The position numbers and the translations under genes were made by a program. A stretch of DNA of 64,000 bases from Anastrepha obliqua (taxonomy: Eukaryota > Arthropoda > Insecta > Diptera > Tephritidae): NCBI RefSeq assembly GCF_027943255.1, contig NC_072896.1:67660501-67724500 (forward strand), in the 5' to 3' direction. The notes under the pieces were generated by a model that made no database searches, was not told the DNA's origin, and saw only the letters and a list, made by a program, of their open reading frames with translations. Below, piece after piece: positions 1 through 10,755 of this stretch. Each line of letters opens with the position of its first letter. Positions within the stretch are counted from its first letter, which is position 1.

Positions 1-169
1 GTTAATAAACTTATTCGTATCGGTATCGGCAGTAAGAGTAGCTGGATGCTGATTGAGAACAAAAATGCTGGATGAGAACAAAAAACTCAAAATATTCAAA
101 GGTAAAGCTCAAACTTCCACCCAGCTCATATACTGATATTGAAATATTTTTTTTTTTTATTTTTAATAA

Positions 170-439
170 TTATACCATATTATAATCACGACTGAATAAT
201 AAATCCAAACTGGCAGAATCAGCCAAAAATGTGACGCAAACGAGCTGTATAGGTAAATAATCCAAGATCTTTATGTAAAATTTTCCACGTGGCGTGAGAA
301 AAAAAGCCCCCAAGTTAAGAATGACGACTCTTCGACCATTGAGCGTCCTCTTCAACACTTCGCGAACAGATTTATGTGAATTTGTTTCCAAGTAAATTTC
401 AACAATTTGGACGCATTGTTCTGGCACTGAACGATTCAT
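170..439 (-). pseudogene. IS630/Tc1-mariner-type transposase, N-terminal remnant
   Basis: Read from 439 leftwards, the first 25 or so residues (MNRSVPEQ-VQIVEIYLETN, then SVREVL) look like the helix-turn-helix start of the insect IS630-related transposases whose later parts recur elsewhere in this window (20980, 42560, 57600). The similarity then fades: the rest of the 89-residue frame does not continue the family pattern, which suggests a frameshift or truncation. No catalytic residue is present and no terminal repeats were found. Family assignment is by recognition of the motif pattern and was not searched. Confidence 0.5.
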
Positions 440-784
440 GATGATTTGTCAAACTTTACTGAACAGAAATGTCAACACAGTTTGCCATTCTCAGCAGTAA
501 AACCGTAGTTATTGATATCGATTGTTCTCGAGCATTTGAAATACACTCGATATAATAAATTTAATTGATTTCAAAGTGGTCTGCATTTTTTTAGTATTAT
601 AAATTCAGTTCAATTATTTGCTTTTACGCCTTCTGTAAATATATCTATATCTATAGCTATACTGACTCATTCATATAATTTATATGTAATTAAATATATT
701 TAAATAAGATTTATAGATAAACCCATATACATATTTATGTAATCCATCGAAACAGCTAAGATCATCGCTGATATTGTAGTTTTC
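440..784. other. AT-rich stretch, nothing recognised
   Basis: No open frame, repeat structure or RNA gene could be recognised here. The sequence is AT-rich with short TATA/TTTAAATA runs. Confidence 0.5.
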
Positions 785-1335
785 TTTTATTTGAACGTTT
801 ATACGTTCCAAGGTCGAGTATGCATCCTTCATTTGGTCTCCGTATTATACGTGCTATGCTGCTAGAATTGAACAAATCTCGAAAGTATGCTAACATTTTG
901 CATTGCTTAATTTACTTCTTTACTTGCTTTTTGGATCCTATTCCTACCTATTATATGAAGCGCGGTACTTCTTCACTATATTAAAATCATTACATAACAG
1001 GAGAATAAGCTTATCTTTGTCCGCGGTGCTATTGACTGTCCGGTGCTGAGAGCATTTTCTTTAATATTAAGGGGTCTTCGTAGTTCAGAGTTTTTCTATG
1101 TTGGTTTCTTAAAATCTCTTCATGCTCGAAATGCATCTATTGCTGAAGCCCTTATTGAGTTTAATAAAATCTCTAAATTTATTGAGATACATTTTTCATG
1201 ATCTACAGACCGTCTATTGAATAATTCTTTGAATATTTAGTATAAAAAGTTTATTTGTAAATTTTTTGTTTGTATGCCTATTAACCTTAAAATATGTCTA
1301 CTTAGCCTATGTTAATTTGACTGAATAAATAAATA
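785..1335 (+). pseudogene. LINE reverse-transcriptase C-terminal remnant with 3' tail
   Basis: From about 1022 the frame reads RGAIDCPVLRAF, then LRSSEFFYVGF, then IAEALIEFNKISKFIEIHFS before a stop. This is the pattern of the end of ORF2 in jockey-like non-LTR retrotransposons (a G-x-ID-C/S-P-x-LL block, LR-x-x-x-x-F, then a closing FNK/FDF block). A weaker match to the preceding thumb region lies at about 785-930. An AT-rich 3' UTR ends in AATAAATAAATA near 1335, as expected for a LINE tail. Stops and frameshifts make it dead. The clade is only a guess. Confidence 0.5.
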
Positions 1336-2464
1336 CATAAATATGTATGCCAATTTTCTCAAATAAATAAACAGATAAATGTATTGCCAAATCTATCAAT
1401 AACCCGATAGTACTTAAGCAAATTGATGGAAATGCATACATATTTATATACGATATAAAGATTTTCTAAATGGGATTTCCATATCTACTTGTATTGACAC
1501 AAGCTTTTTCTAACCTTATTGCGTTGTTATCATTGGACCAAAAATAATTTGGAATTTTTCCCAAAGCATTTGAAACTTCCCTTCTTCATATTTTTACATT
1601 CTTTTATGCAAAAAATACCAGTCACATATTTTTGAGCATCGATTTGTTTGAGGCGGCTCCACTGTGCTGCTCAATGGCATCCACATGATGCCGGTACATG
1701 TATGTTCGAAGGTATTTACACACGCATACATATGACTACATTCATATGCGCATGCAATATGTATTTGCACTCCTTGTGGCAGCTAGGGGGAATTACGTGA
1801 CTTGCATTCCGCTGCCGAGAAAAGAAAGGCAGGCGTTTGATAACTTTAAATTGCAAATCATTAAACGAATTAAGCCAAGTCAATGAAAAAAATGCAAATG
1901 GTTTTTGAAAAATTGTAATTTCAAGGAAGTCAATTGATTTGATAGGGTGGATTTGAACTCTTGTGCGCAGAAAAATGCATAGGAATTAAAAAACTACTTG
2001 AAAAAGTTGCATGAGCTAAGGAGCGTGTGAAAAGCGTGAAGCCACAAATAATAGTGAGTGAAGTGCGCGAAATACTCACGACGCTCCTGTGAAGACGTGG
2101 CGTATACGTAACTGGGGTGATGTACTTACAAATGTATAAGTAGTTTGTTAAGAGGAATCAATCTGTTTCATTTCTTTTTGTGCTCTTTTTTAGAAAAACT
2201 ATTTGCTCAATGAGGACAAACTTTTTAACAAGCAGTTTTAGTACAAAGTGGACGTAAATAAATGTGACTAAAGTATTTTATGCAGTTGCGGTCGCCGCCG
2301 AAGTAAAACTGGTTTTAGCGTAATTAACATTCATTGGGACCGTGTTCGAGGCGCACTGTAAACATGGAGCATCTATTTTTTCAAAAAATTGTAGTCAAAT
2401 GTTCTCGGAGACTGTCGAAAACTGCAGGTTCTACCATTTGTGGGACAATATTGAAATGCAAAGG
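1336..2464. other. Non-coding stretch, nothing recognised
   Basis: Contains short CATACATA-type simple repeats around 1700-1760 and no supported gene. The 62-residue open frame at 1698-1886 has no recognisable domain and looks fortuitous. Confidence 0.5.
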
Positions 2465-2472
2465 CCAAGCAC

Positions 2473-2632
2473 TAGACCGGGTCGATTTGTGGGGAGGCAA
2501 AAAAATCGACCCAAATTGGGGGACATCAGAATTCGTTTTAGAGGTATGGTTCCTTCGGCAAAGTTGCTTATTTTGATCCCTAGAATACGATTTTCACAGA
2601 GCAATGAGCGATTTTTAAATCGACCCGCCCTA
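2473..2632. mobile_element. hAT-like MITE, 160 bp, with 8-bp target duplication
   Basis: The element begins TAGACCGGGTCGATTT (2473-2488) and ends in the inverse of TAGGGCGGGTCGATTT (2617-2632), so the terminal inverted repeats match at 14 of 16 positions. It is flanked by a perfect 8-bp direct repeat, CCAAGCAC, at 2465-2472 and 2633-2640. An 8-bp target duplication and ends beginning TAG are typical of hAT transposons. It is too short to code for a transposase, so it must have been moved in trans. Short open frames crossing it are fortuitous. Confidence 0.75.
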
Positions 2633-2640
2633 CCAAGCAC

Positions 2641-2924
2641 TGAATAAAGGATATACAGTAAGCTGGTTTTTATTTAACCTAAGATGTTTTCTTAATATTT
2701 TTTTATTTGTTGATTTTCAGTGTTAGAAGACCTTAATACCCATAATAAATTTCGAAAATAAAATGTTCGTACGTACAGTTGCTATATTTTGGTATAATTT
2801 GATACATTTGTACAACCTTAATATATATAAGTATAAATGGATAATATTAAAAAAACCAAGATAAGGTAGAAATTATAAAAAGAGTAGAGCCTGTGTAATT
2901 TTTATAAAAATAAAAGAATAAATT
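2641..2924. other. AT-rich stretch, nothing recognised
   Basis: AT-rich sequence between the MITE and the SINE. No gene or repeat structure was recognised. Confidence 0.5.
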
Positions 2925-3175
2925 GGAGCGTACACTTCTACTAGGTATTTGGCCGAGCTCCTCCTCCTATTTGTGGCGTGCGTCTTGATATTGTTCCACA
3001 AATGGAGGGGCTTACAGTTTTAAGCCGACTCCGAACGGCAAATATTTTTTTATGATGAGCTTTTTCATGGCAGAAATTCACTGGGAGGTTTGCCGTTGCC
3101 TGCCGAGGGGTGACCGCTATTAAAAAAAACTTCTTCATTTTGGTGTTTCACGGCGATTCGAACCGACGTACTATA
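2925..3175 (-). mobile_element. tRNA-derived SINE copy, diverged
   Basis: Shares with the fuller copy at 25111-25428 the ordered blocks TTTGGCCGAGCTCCTCCTCC, CTATTTGTGGCGTGCGTCTT, GTTCCACAAATGGAGG, GCTTTTTCATGGCAGAAAT and CTGCCGAGGGGTGACCGC. The tRNA-like head is on the right: an inverse B-box (GATTCGAACC) lies at about 3155, while the A-box end is lost or diverged. A LINE remnant begins just to the right. Confidence 0.75.
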
Positions 3176-3194
3176 GCGACTCGAGAATACTGAA

Positions 3195-3786
3195 ATCCAC
3201 ATCTATATTAGAGCCTCCACTAGCGTCAAAAATACTCCCAAGGTTTAAAAAGTTCTACACGCACTCGAACTGCTGCCCGTCACTATCCAGTGACATGTTG
3301 AAATGCAGGGTTTTGGGTTTTAGCGACATTCATTTTTAGTCCAGTTGAACGGAGTTGACAATGTAGGGTAATTGCCTTAAGATCATAAAACTTGGCTGAC
3401 AGTTAGCAGATGTCTTCGGCATAGGCCAAGTATCTCAGATGGGCGTTGTCAATCTTCCATTGAATGACCAGTAGAGGTCAGGATATCTTTGATAACCAGA
3501 AAAGAAAATAATTGGGAATAGAATACACCCTTGACGCACTCCACTATCAGCTCGAAAAGGCTCTGTGGTATGATAGCTTCCCATATGCATTCACGCTATC
3601 AAAGGCTTTTTCGAAGGCCATGAACAACAAATGTAGTTTAGACTTAAATTCCACTGATTTCTCAATGATGATGCGTAACGTGTCAATTTGGTCAGCGCAT
3701 GAAGAGCTGCTACGAGAGCCTGCCTGATAAGAGCTGAAAGTTGCTTCGAGGTGATCTTTAAGGCGGTTCTGTGTGATTCTGGCCAT
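3195..3786 (-). pseudogene. Non-LTR retrotransposon reverse transcriptase, broken
   Basis: Read on the minus strand from 3786: ARITQNRLKDHLEAT, then QAGSRSSSSCADQI-TLRIIIE, then LLFMAFEKAFDSVN. These are the reverse-transcriptase blocks leading to the first conserved F/Y-x-D-F-x-KAFD-S motif; the usual first Asp is Met-Ala here. After a deletion, SGVRQGCIL follows near 3520-3480, and a degraded thumb region ends with the block before K/T-LG around 3230. The style is that of RTE-like insect LINEs. The usual YADD-type site is deleted or degraded, so it cannot be functional. Confidence 0.65.
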
Positions 3787-6700
3787 AATTAGAATTGCGG
3801 GTTAGGTTGCCTTTTTTGCCAGCTTCACACTGATGGATGGTAACTCTATCCCACTCTTGTGGGAAAGATTATAAGGATAATTAGAATGCACCCCAAAAAG
3901 TTAGGGAAAAGGTTTTCATATAAGAATGCACCGCTTTTTTTGATTACTATTGTTGAGACATACTTTTTCCCCTTTAGTTTTATTGAAAGTTGAGACTTTT
4001 GTATTGAAAATTTGTAAAGATCCACCCTCAATGATATTTCTTTTTCAAATGACATACCTGCAATATATTTTTCACACTGTCATGCTATTTAATTACGTGT
4101 TATTAACTTCAAATGAAATATAATTCGACAAAGAACCAAAAAAAATCAGCAAACTTTGCGCTACCAGTGAAATCGTAGTAAATGTAGCCGCAAGACCTGA
4201 ATATTCCAGTGAATTTAGTCAAACACGTAATTCCAAAGTGATTATGACAAATTTGCCACTACGGTGTGGTCATAAGCAGCGCAACACTACATCATCGTTC
4301 TATATCAAAGTACAATCACACACCTATACTGCTGACATTAGTACAAACGCACATTCATACATATTCGTTAAAGGCAAAAAAGTGCCAGAGTCCGATTTTT
4401 CGCAACTGTGCTGAGACGTAGAATTCTAAGTCACTCTAAGTTGCCACCTTCAGACCACAGCCACAATAATTGGCACATTCATTCAGTAAATATTTTTTCT
4501 TTTATCCTCTTCGCATATTTCTTCTCATTTTTATCTGCTTTGCTCTGCTTGAAATTAGATTTATGTGTTGAAATATGAACAAATATAACAAATTTGTGGA
4601 AAACCTGAACAGCAAAAAAGCGAGAAATATATATGAGCTTAAAACAAACTCCATAGCAAATGGGCAAACAGCAAAGTGCGCATGCGCACCCAACAAAAAA
4701 CGAGAACACGAAATTTGCTTCGTCGACTTGCGTGGCATGCATACATACATACAGCAACAAAATTTGCATTCAATTCTGCTGGTATTTATTCTTCGTTTTT
4801 GTTATTAACTTTGCTTTAATAAAATCATTTTTTATATGAATTTTGAATGAAAAAACTGTGTGCTGGTGCTACGAGTTCTTTAATTATCTATGAACTTTAG
4901 CTATAAATTGCAACAAAGTTATTACAGGTCAACCGTCTGACTGCCTGATTGACCATTTATTGAACGTTGCTCCAACTTATTTCCACTGCGCGCTGAGACG
5001 TTGCCTACCTACTTTGCAAGTAACAAATTATTTTGTGCCATTGTTGTCGTCGTTTGAGGTTAAATTTATGCATTTGAATTGTTTATTGCGCCCCGATCGA
5101 TGCAGTGTTTTTTACAAACTATGTATCAGTCTTCTACTCCGATTTTTATGCATTCATAGCTGCTATAAAAATTGAAAGGCAGCTCACTTTGCATTGACAT
5201 CACTTAATTTTATGGCTAGGCTTAGTTTGCAAGTCAAGCTTATAAATCTCAGCAACCACATAAAAGATAAATTTTAGCTTTATTGCTATTATATATGAAT
5301 ATCGTGCGTATGCATGTATTCGAAAGCCCCATAGTTTTGGCGAAAGCTCTGAAAGATTCATGAAATGTACGTATATGAACTGAAAATATGGCACGAAAAT
5401 AATTACAATGCATTTCTTTAGGATTCAGCTAATTTTATAAGCAGCATGAGTTGACTCAGGGAACGTTTAGACGATTGCAGTCAAGTGCGTTCCGCTACCT
5501 AAATTCTTCTAGCTCATTTTACCACGCAGGAAGGCCAATTGGTACCACTTTGATTGCCATTTGAATCAATTGTGTTTTGCAAAGTGAAATGACCTTGATA
5601 AGTATAGGGATAGGAACTGGCCAGATCTGCGTTTTACCTCTTTGAGACATTTTCATTTCCAGTTTAAGCTCGCACTCTCTTGTAAAAGCTTGCATAAACA
5701 TCGTATACTATGTTACAAATGTATTGAAGTTCTTTCTCAAAGCACTCCAAAATATGTTTTATATTTAACAACTGTGAAAGCTAAGATTTGCACAGCTTTC
5801 TTCTGCGCAATTTGTATAGTTAAAAAGCTCAAAAAACCTCTAAAAGATCCTATATATTTAACAACTGTGAAAACTCAAAAGTACAAAAGTTCTTCAACTT
5901 CCTAAAACAAAATAAATCAAGCTTAAAAGTTCAAAAGTGTGGAAGTAGGATTCCCTCGAATCGCGTGAAAGCTACGATGCAAGTTCAAAACGGAAAGTTC
6001 ATTAAGCTCGGCAGTTGGAAAAGGCGAAGCGTGATGTTAAAAAGCGAAATCATGTTTAATTAAATAAAAACCTGCCCCAAATATGTTTTATATTTCAACA
6101 AATGTTAACGCCATTTTTGAATATTCACAACTAAAAAATTTTGAAAACCTTTATTTTTCAACAAATTCTTTGGCTTTTGAGCATAATTTCATAACGAAGA
6201 AGAAGAAAACGAAGGCGAAGAAAAAATTATCTTGAAAGTTTCAACGTGTGCGTGAAAGCTTTGAAAGCTCCTGAACTGATTTGTGTCTACTAACTGACGA
6301 AGCACAAAGTTATTAATTAAGCCATTGAATTGAACAAAACGTAAACCTCTTTAACTTTAGGCAACAAATTTGTTGCAAAAAAAAATTAAGTAATATATAT
6401 AAAAACAAATATTTTTTTAAAGCTTAAAATTGTAAGCATTAAATGTAAATGTTAAAATTACCACAAAATTATCTAAAAATTTATTAAACGCCCAACAACT
6501 TGTAGTGTAATTTCCCAGACTTACTTTTTGCCTTTCAATTAAAATTGGCGTTTTTCGTTTTATTCACGGTTTATATAAGCAGCAACCTCATCATCAACGG
6601 CGATTACATGCGCTAATTACAAAATAGTTATTGGCAATCGTAAAATTGCTAGCCAGTTGGCTTATTCGAGATACAAACTGTCAGTGCGGTATGTATGTAG

Positions 6701-9587
6701 TCATAAAAAATTTTCCTTTTCATTAAGCCCCACCTGAGCGGCATTTCACCCACTATATGTTTCTGATTTGCTTTTTTCATTAACATTTTTGCCAATTTCC
6801 ACAATTTAAATGTTGGCATCAAATCGAAACGATCATTTGTGGTTTTACCAACATTCCAGTATACTTATGCAAACTCTGCTGTGGCCGCATTCAGTTTTTA
6901 ATGGCGCATTCTAAGCTCAAATACATTCTCAGACGAAAAATGTCGATTTGCTCCGCGTTAATTCGCGTTTAAGTGCTGCCTGGTGGTGATGGTGACTGTG
7001 ACTGTGACTATGGCGTTGGAAAAGTTGTAGGCGTTTTTACTAAACTTGGCAACGAAAAGCATATAAATCAAAGCTAACAAACAAAAAAGTATACAAAGTT
7101 AATCGCCATAAATCTTTAATTAATAATTACTTAAGTTTACTTAATTCTAATGGCTTTTGTTTCTATACACCCAAACAATGGTGGTGCTTCTAATTGCGTC
7201 GCTGCCAGCAGTGAGAAAAAGTCAGCAAGGTATTATAAAAATAAGTTACAAATTTAAAATGTTGAAAACAACTACAATTTTTAAGTAGCCATAAGCCAAT
7301 TTGCATTTCAAAACGTGCGCTTGCGCATGCGCCGCCAATCGTCTCTACATTTTGCATTAACCGTCAGCTAGGCCAACAATGTGCAAGGAAATGAGCGACA
7401 AGTGAATATGAATTGCATAAATATATAGGTATATACATACATATGTAAGTGAGTAGTTGGTAGGAATGCGCTTTGCCGGTACTGCCATACCATTTTCACC
7501 GACTACTTGCTAGCTCTCCCTACAATGTGGGATTGTAATATAAAAAGCAGTCGAAATAAGTATTCTTGGTTCAAACAATTCAAATCCGTCTTTTGACAAA
7601 AAGTTGCAAAAAGTAATTTTATGCGCCCATTGAAAATGTTGCATAGCCGCATGCGTCGCACACCCAGCTAATTTTTTTATCAACATACTCGTTCGTATAA
7701 AGCCCATTGTTTTCTAATTTTTATTACAATTTTACTTCTGTTTCTTTATGAGCGAAAGTTGCGGCTGCTTCAAGTGCTTCCACTGCAGCTGTTGCACTGT
7801 CGCATGTGATTGTTGCATTCAAGTCAGCAGCAGCAGCCTTACCGTCATCAGTGTCATCATTACAGATTAGCCGATTGGTGTTGCCTGGCTCCCGCAACTA
7901 GCGGCCATCTGTCTTTTCGAGCTAAATGGATTTTTTAAGGCACTTCTTTTATTTTCTAAAGATAAAACGACACTGTTTTTAATTTCGGTAGACTAGAAAT
8001 AGACATGGAAATTATTTATCTCAGAAATATTTTGACAGACTTGAGAAATGGTAAGGAAGAGCTATGTAAATTTGCGACCGGTACGAACAATTATTCATTG
8101 TTATTCTATTCCTGAGTTTACTTATTTTTCGCTTTCTTTAAGGGCTCTAGGGTTTAAGAAGCTGTACCTCTTTCTGCGTGAGTGCCTCACACTCCGAGCA
8201 TTGAGCTTTCGAATTTCAGATTCGAAGATGTGGACAGTTTAAATGATTTTTTTTTTGTCGGAGCTTATTAGATTCAATGAAAGATGATGAACATTTAAGA
8301 ACTTATAGAAATAGCATTGAGTACACAAATTACCTGAGCAGCTTTACCTGGTGAAAAGAAAGCTAAAGTGGAGGACATCATGTTAATCAAGGAAAATGGA
8401 CAACAAAACCTTTATTTGAGATACAAATGTTCATATTTTTTTGGGGTTTTGGTCATTATCTACACTTCAACTCGTTTTAACCTCAAAATATCACGCATGG
8501 CGCTCTGCGTATATTTTTGGTGTGACTCCAGTGCCAGATGTTTGCTCCTTTAGCTTTCTCGCTTTTTTGCTCAAACACAGAGATGTATGGATGACTGGAC
8601 GCAGGTAAATAATCAAGAAGAAGGAAAGTGAGAATTTAGAAACTTTAGGGATTATGAAATATTTCCAAAAACTCTGATTAAATCACCTCACTTTTTTATG
8701 TATAATTTCCCCCCAATTTAGATTTGTTCTTCCCAGCTATAGTGGTATTCTTTAGGGTCACCTGCTCATTTAGGGTGCAGGGTTGAATGCAAGATTATCA
8801 AATAATTGGGAATTAATCGGATGTCGGAATCGCATACTCCGTCTTACGCTTACATTGGTTTATACGAGTATGTATGCAAATCCGGATGTGTACATTTATG
8901 CAACAAATGCTTGTTCTTGGTGATGTATGACATTATTGCTCTGGTGTTGATTTCGTTGCTCTCGTGTTGATTTCGTTCTTCGTTTTGCTTTTCTTTTCCT
9001 TTTCATTATTTTTACTGTCGCATATCTTTTTAAAGTTCAGTTATGCAATGCATTTAAGATTTTTCCATATTTTTATGCAAGCAATTGTATTTGCTTTAGG
9101 ATACCTTACCCGAATAATAATTTATATTATATTTTAAGACTTCCGTCCAAATATTTCGAAATGCTCCAGAAGTTCTCTCTAAGAAGATAGCTTTAGGGGG
9201 AAACTTGAATAACTCAATCAAATCTTGGCCGACTTATTGGAAAGGTACTTTCTCATTATTTTCATGTCAAAAATACCCCCTTTCATGTTCTAATTTTTAT
9301 CGTAGATATTATTCATATTCTGCTGATAAAATTTTTAAACATGTTTATGTAGACATTTTAAACTTAAACTCGTCTATCCTGTAAGGGAATTTTTTAAAAA
9401 AAATTGTTTCACTTTATGAAAAACTAGTTTTATTTGTTAAAAACTCGATTTTTAGAGGTATTATACTTTCATATCATATCACGTAAATCTTAATATTTTT
9501 CTGAATATTTGGCGGAAGTTTAAAATTGTAATATGTTTTGTAATGCCGATAGAATTTAGTACCATTTTTTGTTAAGAGTGATACACG
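3787..9587. other. 5.8 kb non-coding stretch, no gene recognised
   Basis: No exon, RNA gene or intact mobile element was recognised. A short local duplication is visible: ATATTTAACAACTGTGAAA at about 5761 and 5852, with a related copy (ATGTTTTATATTTCAACAAA) near 6085. GT-rich and CATA-rich simple repeats are scattered. Open frames of 60-96 codons (for example 4479-4769 minus and 5642-5905 plus) have no domain and overlap each other. Confidence 0.5.
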
Positions 9588-10755
9588 TGTTTTTTTTTTT
9601 AACGAGGTGTAAAAGCAATCGAAAGCCTTAGTCAGTGTGGTACTTTAACGCCACTAAGAGCACCTCAAGTCCGACGGTTCACCCTACAGGCAGATACCGT
9701 TTTGGTAATTACGTCTGGAGGCCGTCGTGAGCCATAAGCTCAATCGTTAGTTATATTCGTCTATTGTTTGTCTTGCTGCTTTTTATCAATGCGACAGTTG
9801 TGGTTGCTGCCGCGTTCGTCTCGTATCGTTCCGTCGCCTCCAATCAATGTTGCGAAGTTCCACGATAATTCGAGTTGCAAAAGCTTGCATTGCCCTCCAA
9901 TTTTCATTCGACTCAAGCATTTGTGGAACTAGGTACTAATGGGCGTCAGAAACACACCAGTTGTTCTTGCTAGGTCATCGCGTTCCTTAACGAGCCTGCT
10001 ACAATAGAAAGCCACATGTTCGACCATCTCCTCTTCGTCCAAGCATTCTGGACAATAAGGACTACCAGCTAAGTCTAGGCGATGCAGATATTTTTGGAAA
10101 CATCCGAGTCCACTTAATAGCTGCGTTAGGAAGAAATCAATGTCTCCGTGTCTCCGACAGATCCACCCATTAATCCGTGGGAACAGCCCATGCGTCCACC
10201 GGTTTTTTGATGACTGGTCTCACTTTGATTGCCAGTCAGCTTTCGAGGTAGAACTTTATGCTTGTTTGAATTCGTCTGTCGACTTCATACTTTGCGAGCA
10301 GTGCAACCTCTTCTGTAAGTTTGCCCGGATGTTTATAGGCATAGATTGCATCGTCCGACACCCTTCTCTAGGCACATGCGGTCCTCTACTGAACTGCAGT
10401 ACTTCTTTAAAATGACACTTTTTTGCTCCAGCCGAGATTGGAGGGGCATACAACATTACGGAATCTGTCACAGTGGAAAGAAATTTTCTCCTGGCGCCCT
10501 GTGGTCCTCCTATGTTCGGTAGCATGCACATAAGTGCGTTGTTAATCTTTGTCCCCTTCACACTGGCGTCAATGTACATGCCAAGATATTTTATAGACTT
10601 CTGGGATTCTATATCGTGGCCACCAACAGATATTTACAGGTTTTCTTCCTGCTTACTCCTGCTGATCAACATCAGTTCTTTTTTTTGGGCAGCTAGTTGC
10701 AGGCTGGCGTTATTCAACCACCTTTGTATTCCATAACAAGAATCATTACATACAT
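9588..10755 (-). pseudogene. 5'-truncated LINE, 3' half of ORF2 with poly-A tail
   Basis: On the minus strand, from about 10735, the frame shows KYLGMYIDAS, then MLPNIGGPQGARRKFL and VMLYAPPISAGA. This is the region after the reverse-transcriptase core in R1/LOA-type non-LTR elements. Further along is FQKYLHRLDLAGSPYCPECL followed by a V-EHV-FYCSR block, the usual Cys/His pattern near the end of ORF2. A run of T on the + strand (about 9590-9600) is the poly-A tail. The N-terminus, endonuclease and catalytic reverse-transcriptase motifs are missing, and there are several frameshifts. A related + strand copy lies at 13985-14770. Confidence 0.75.
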
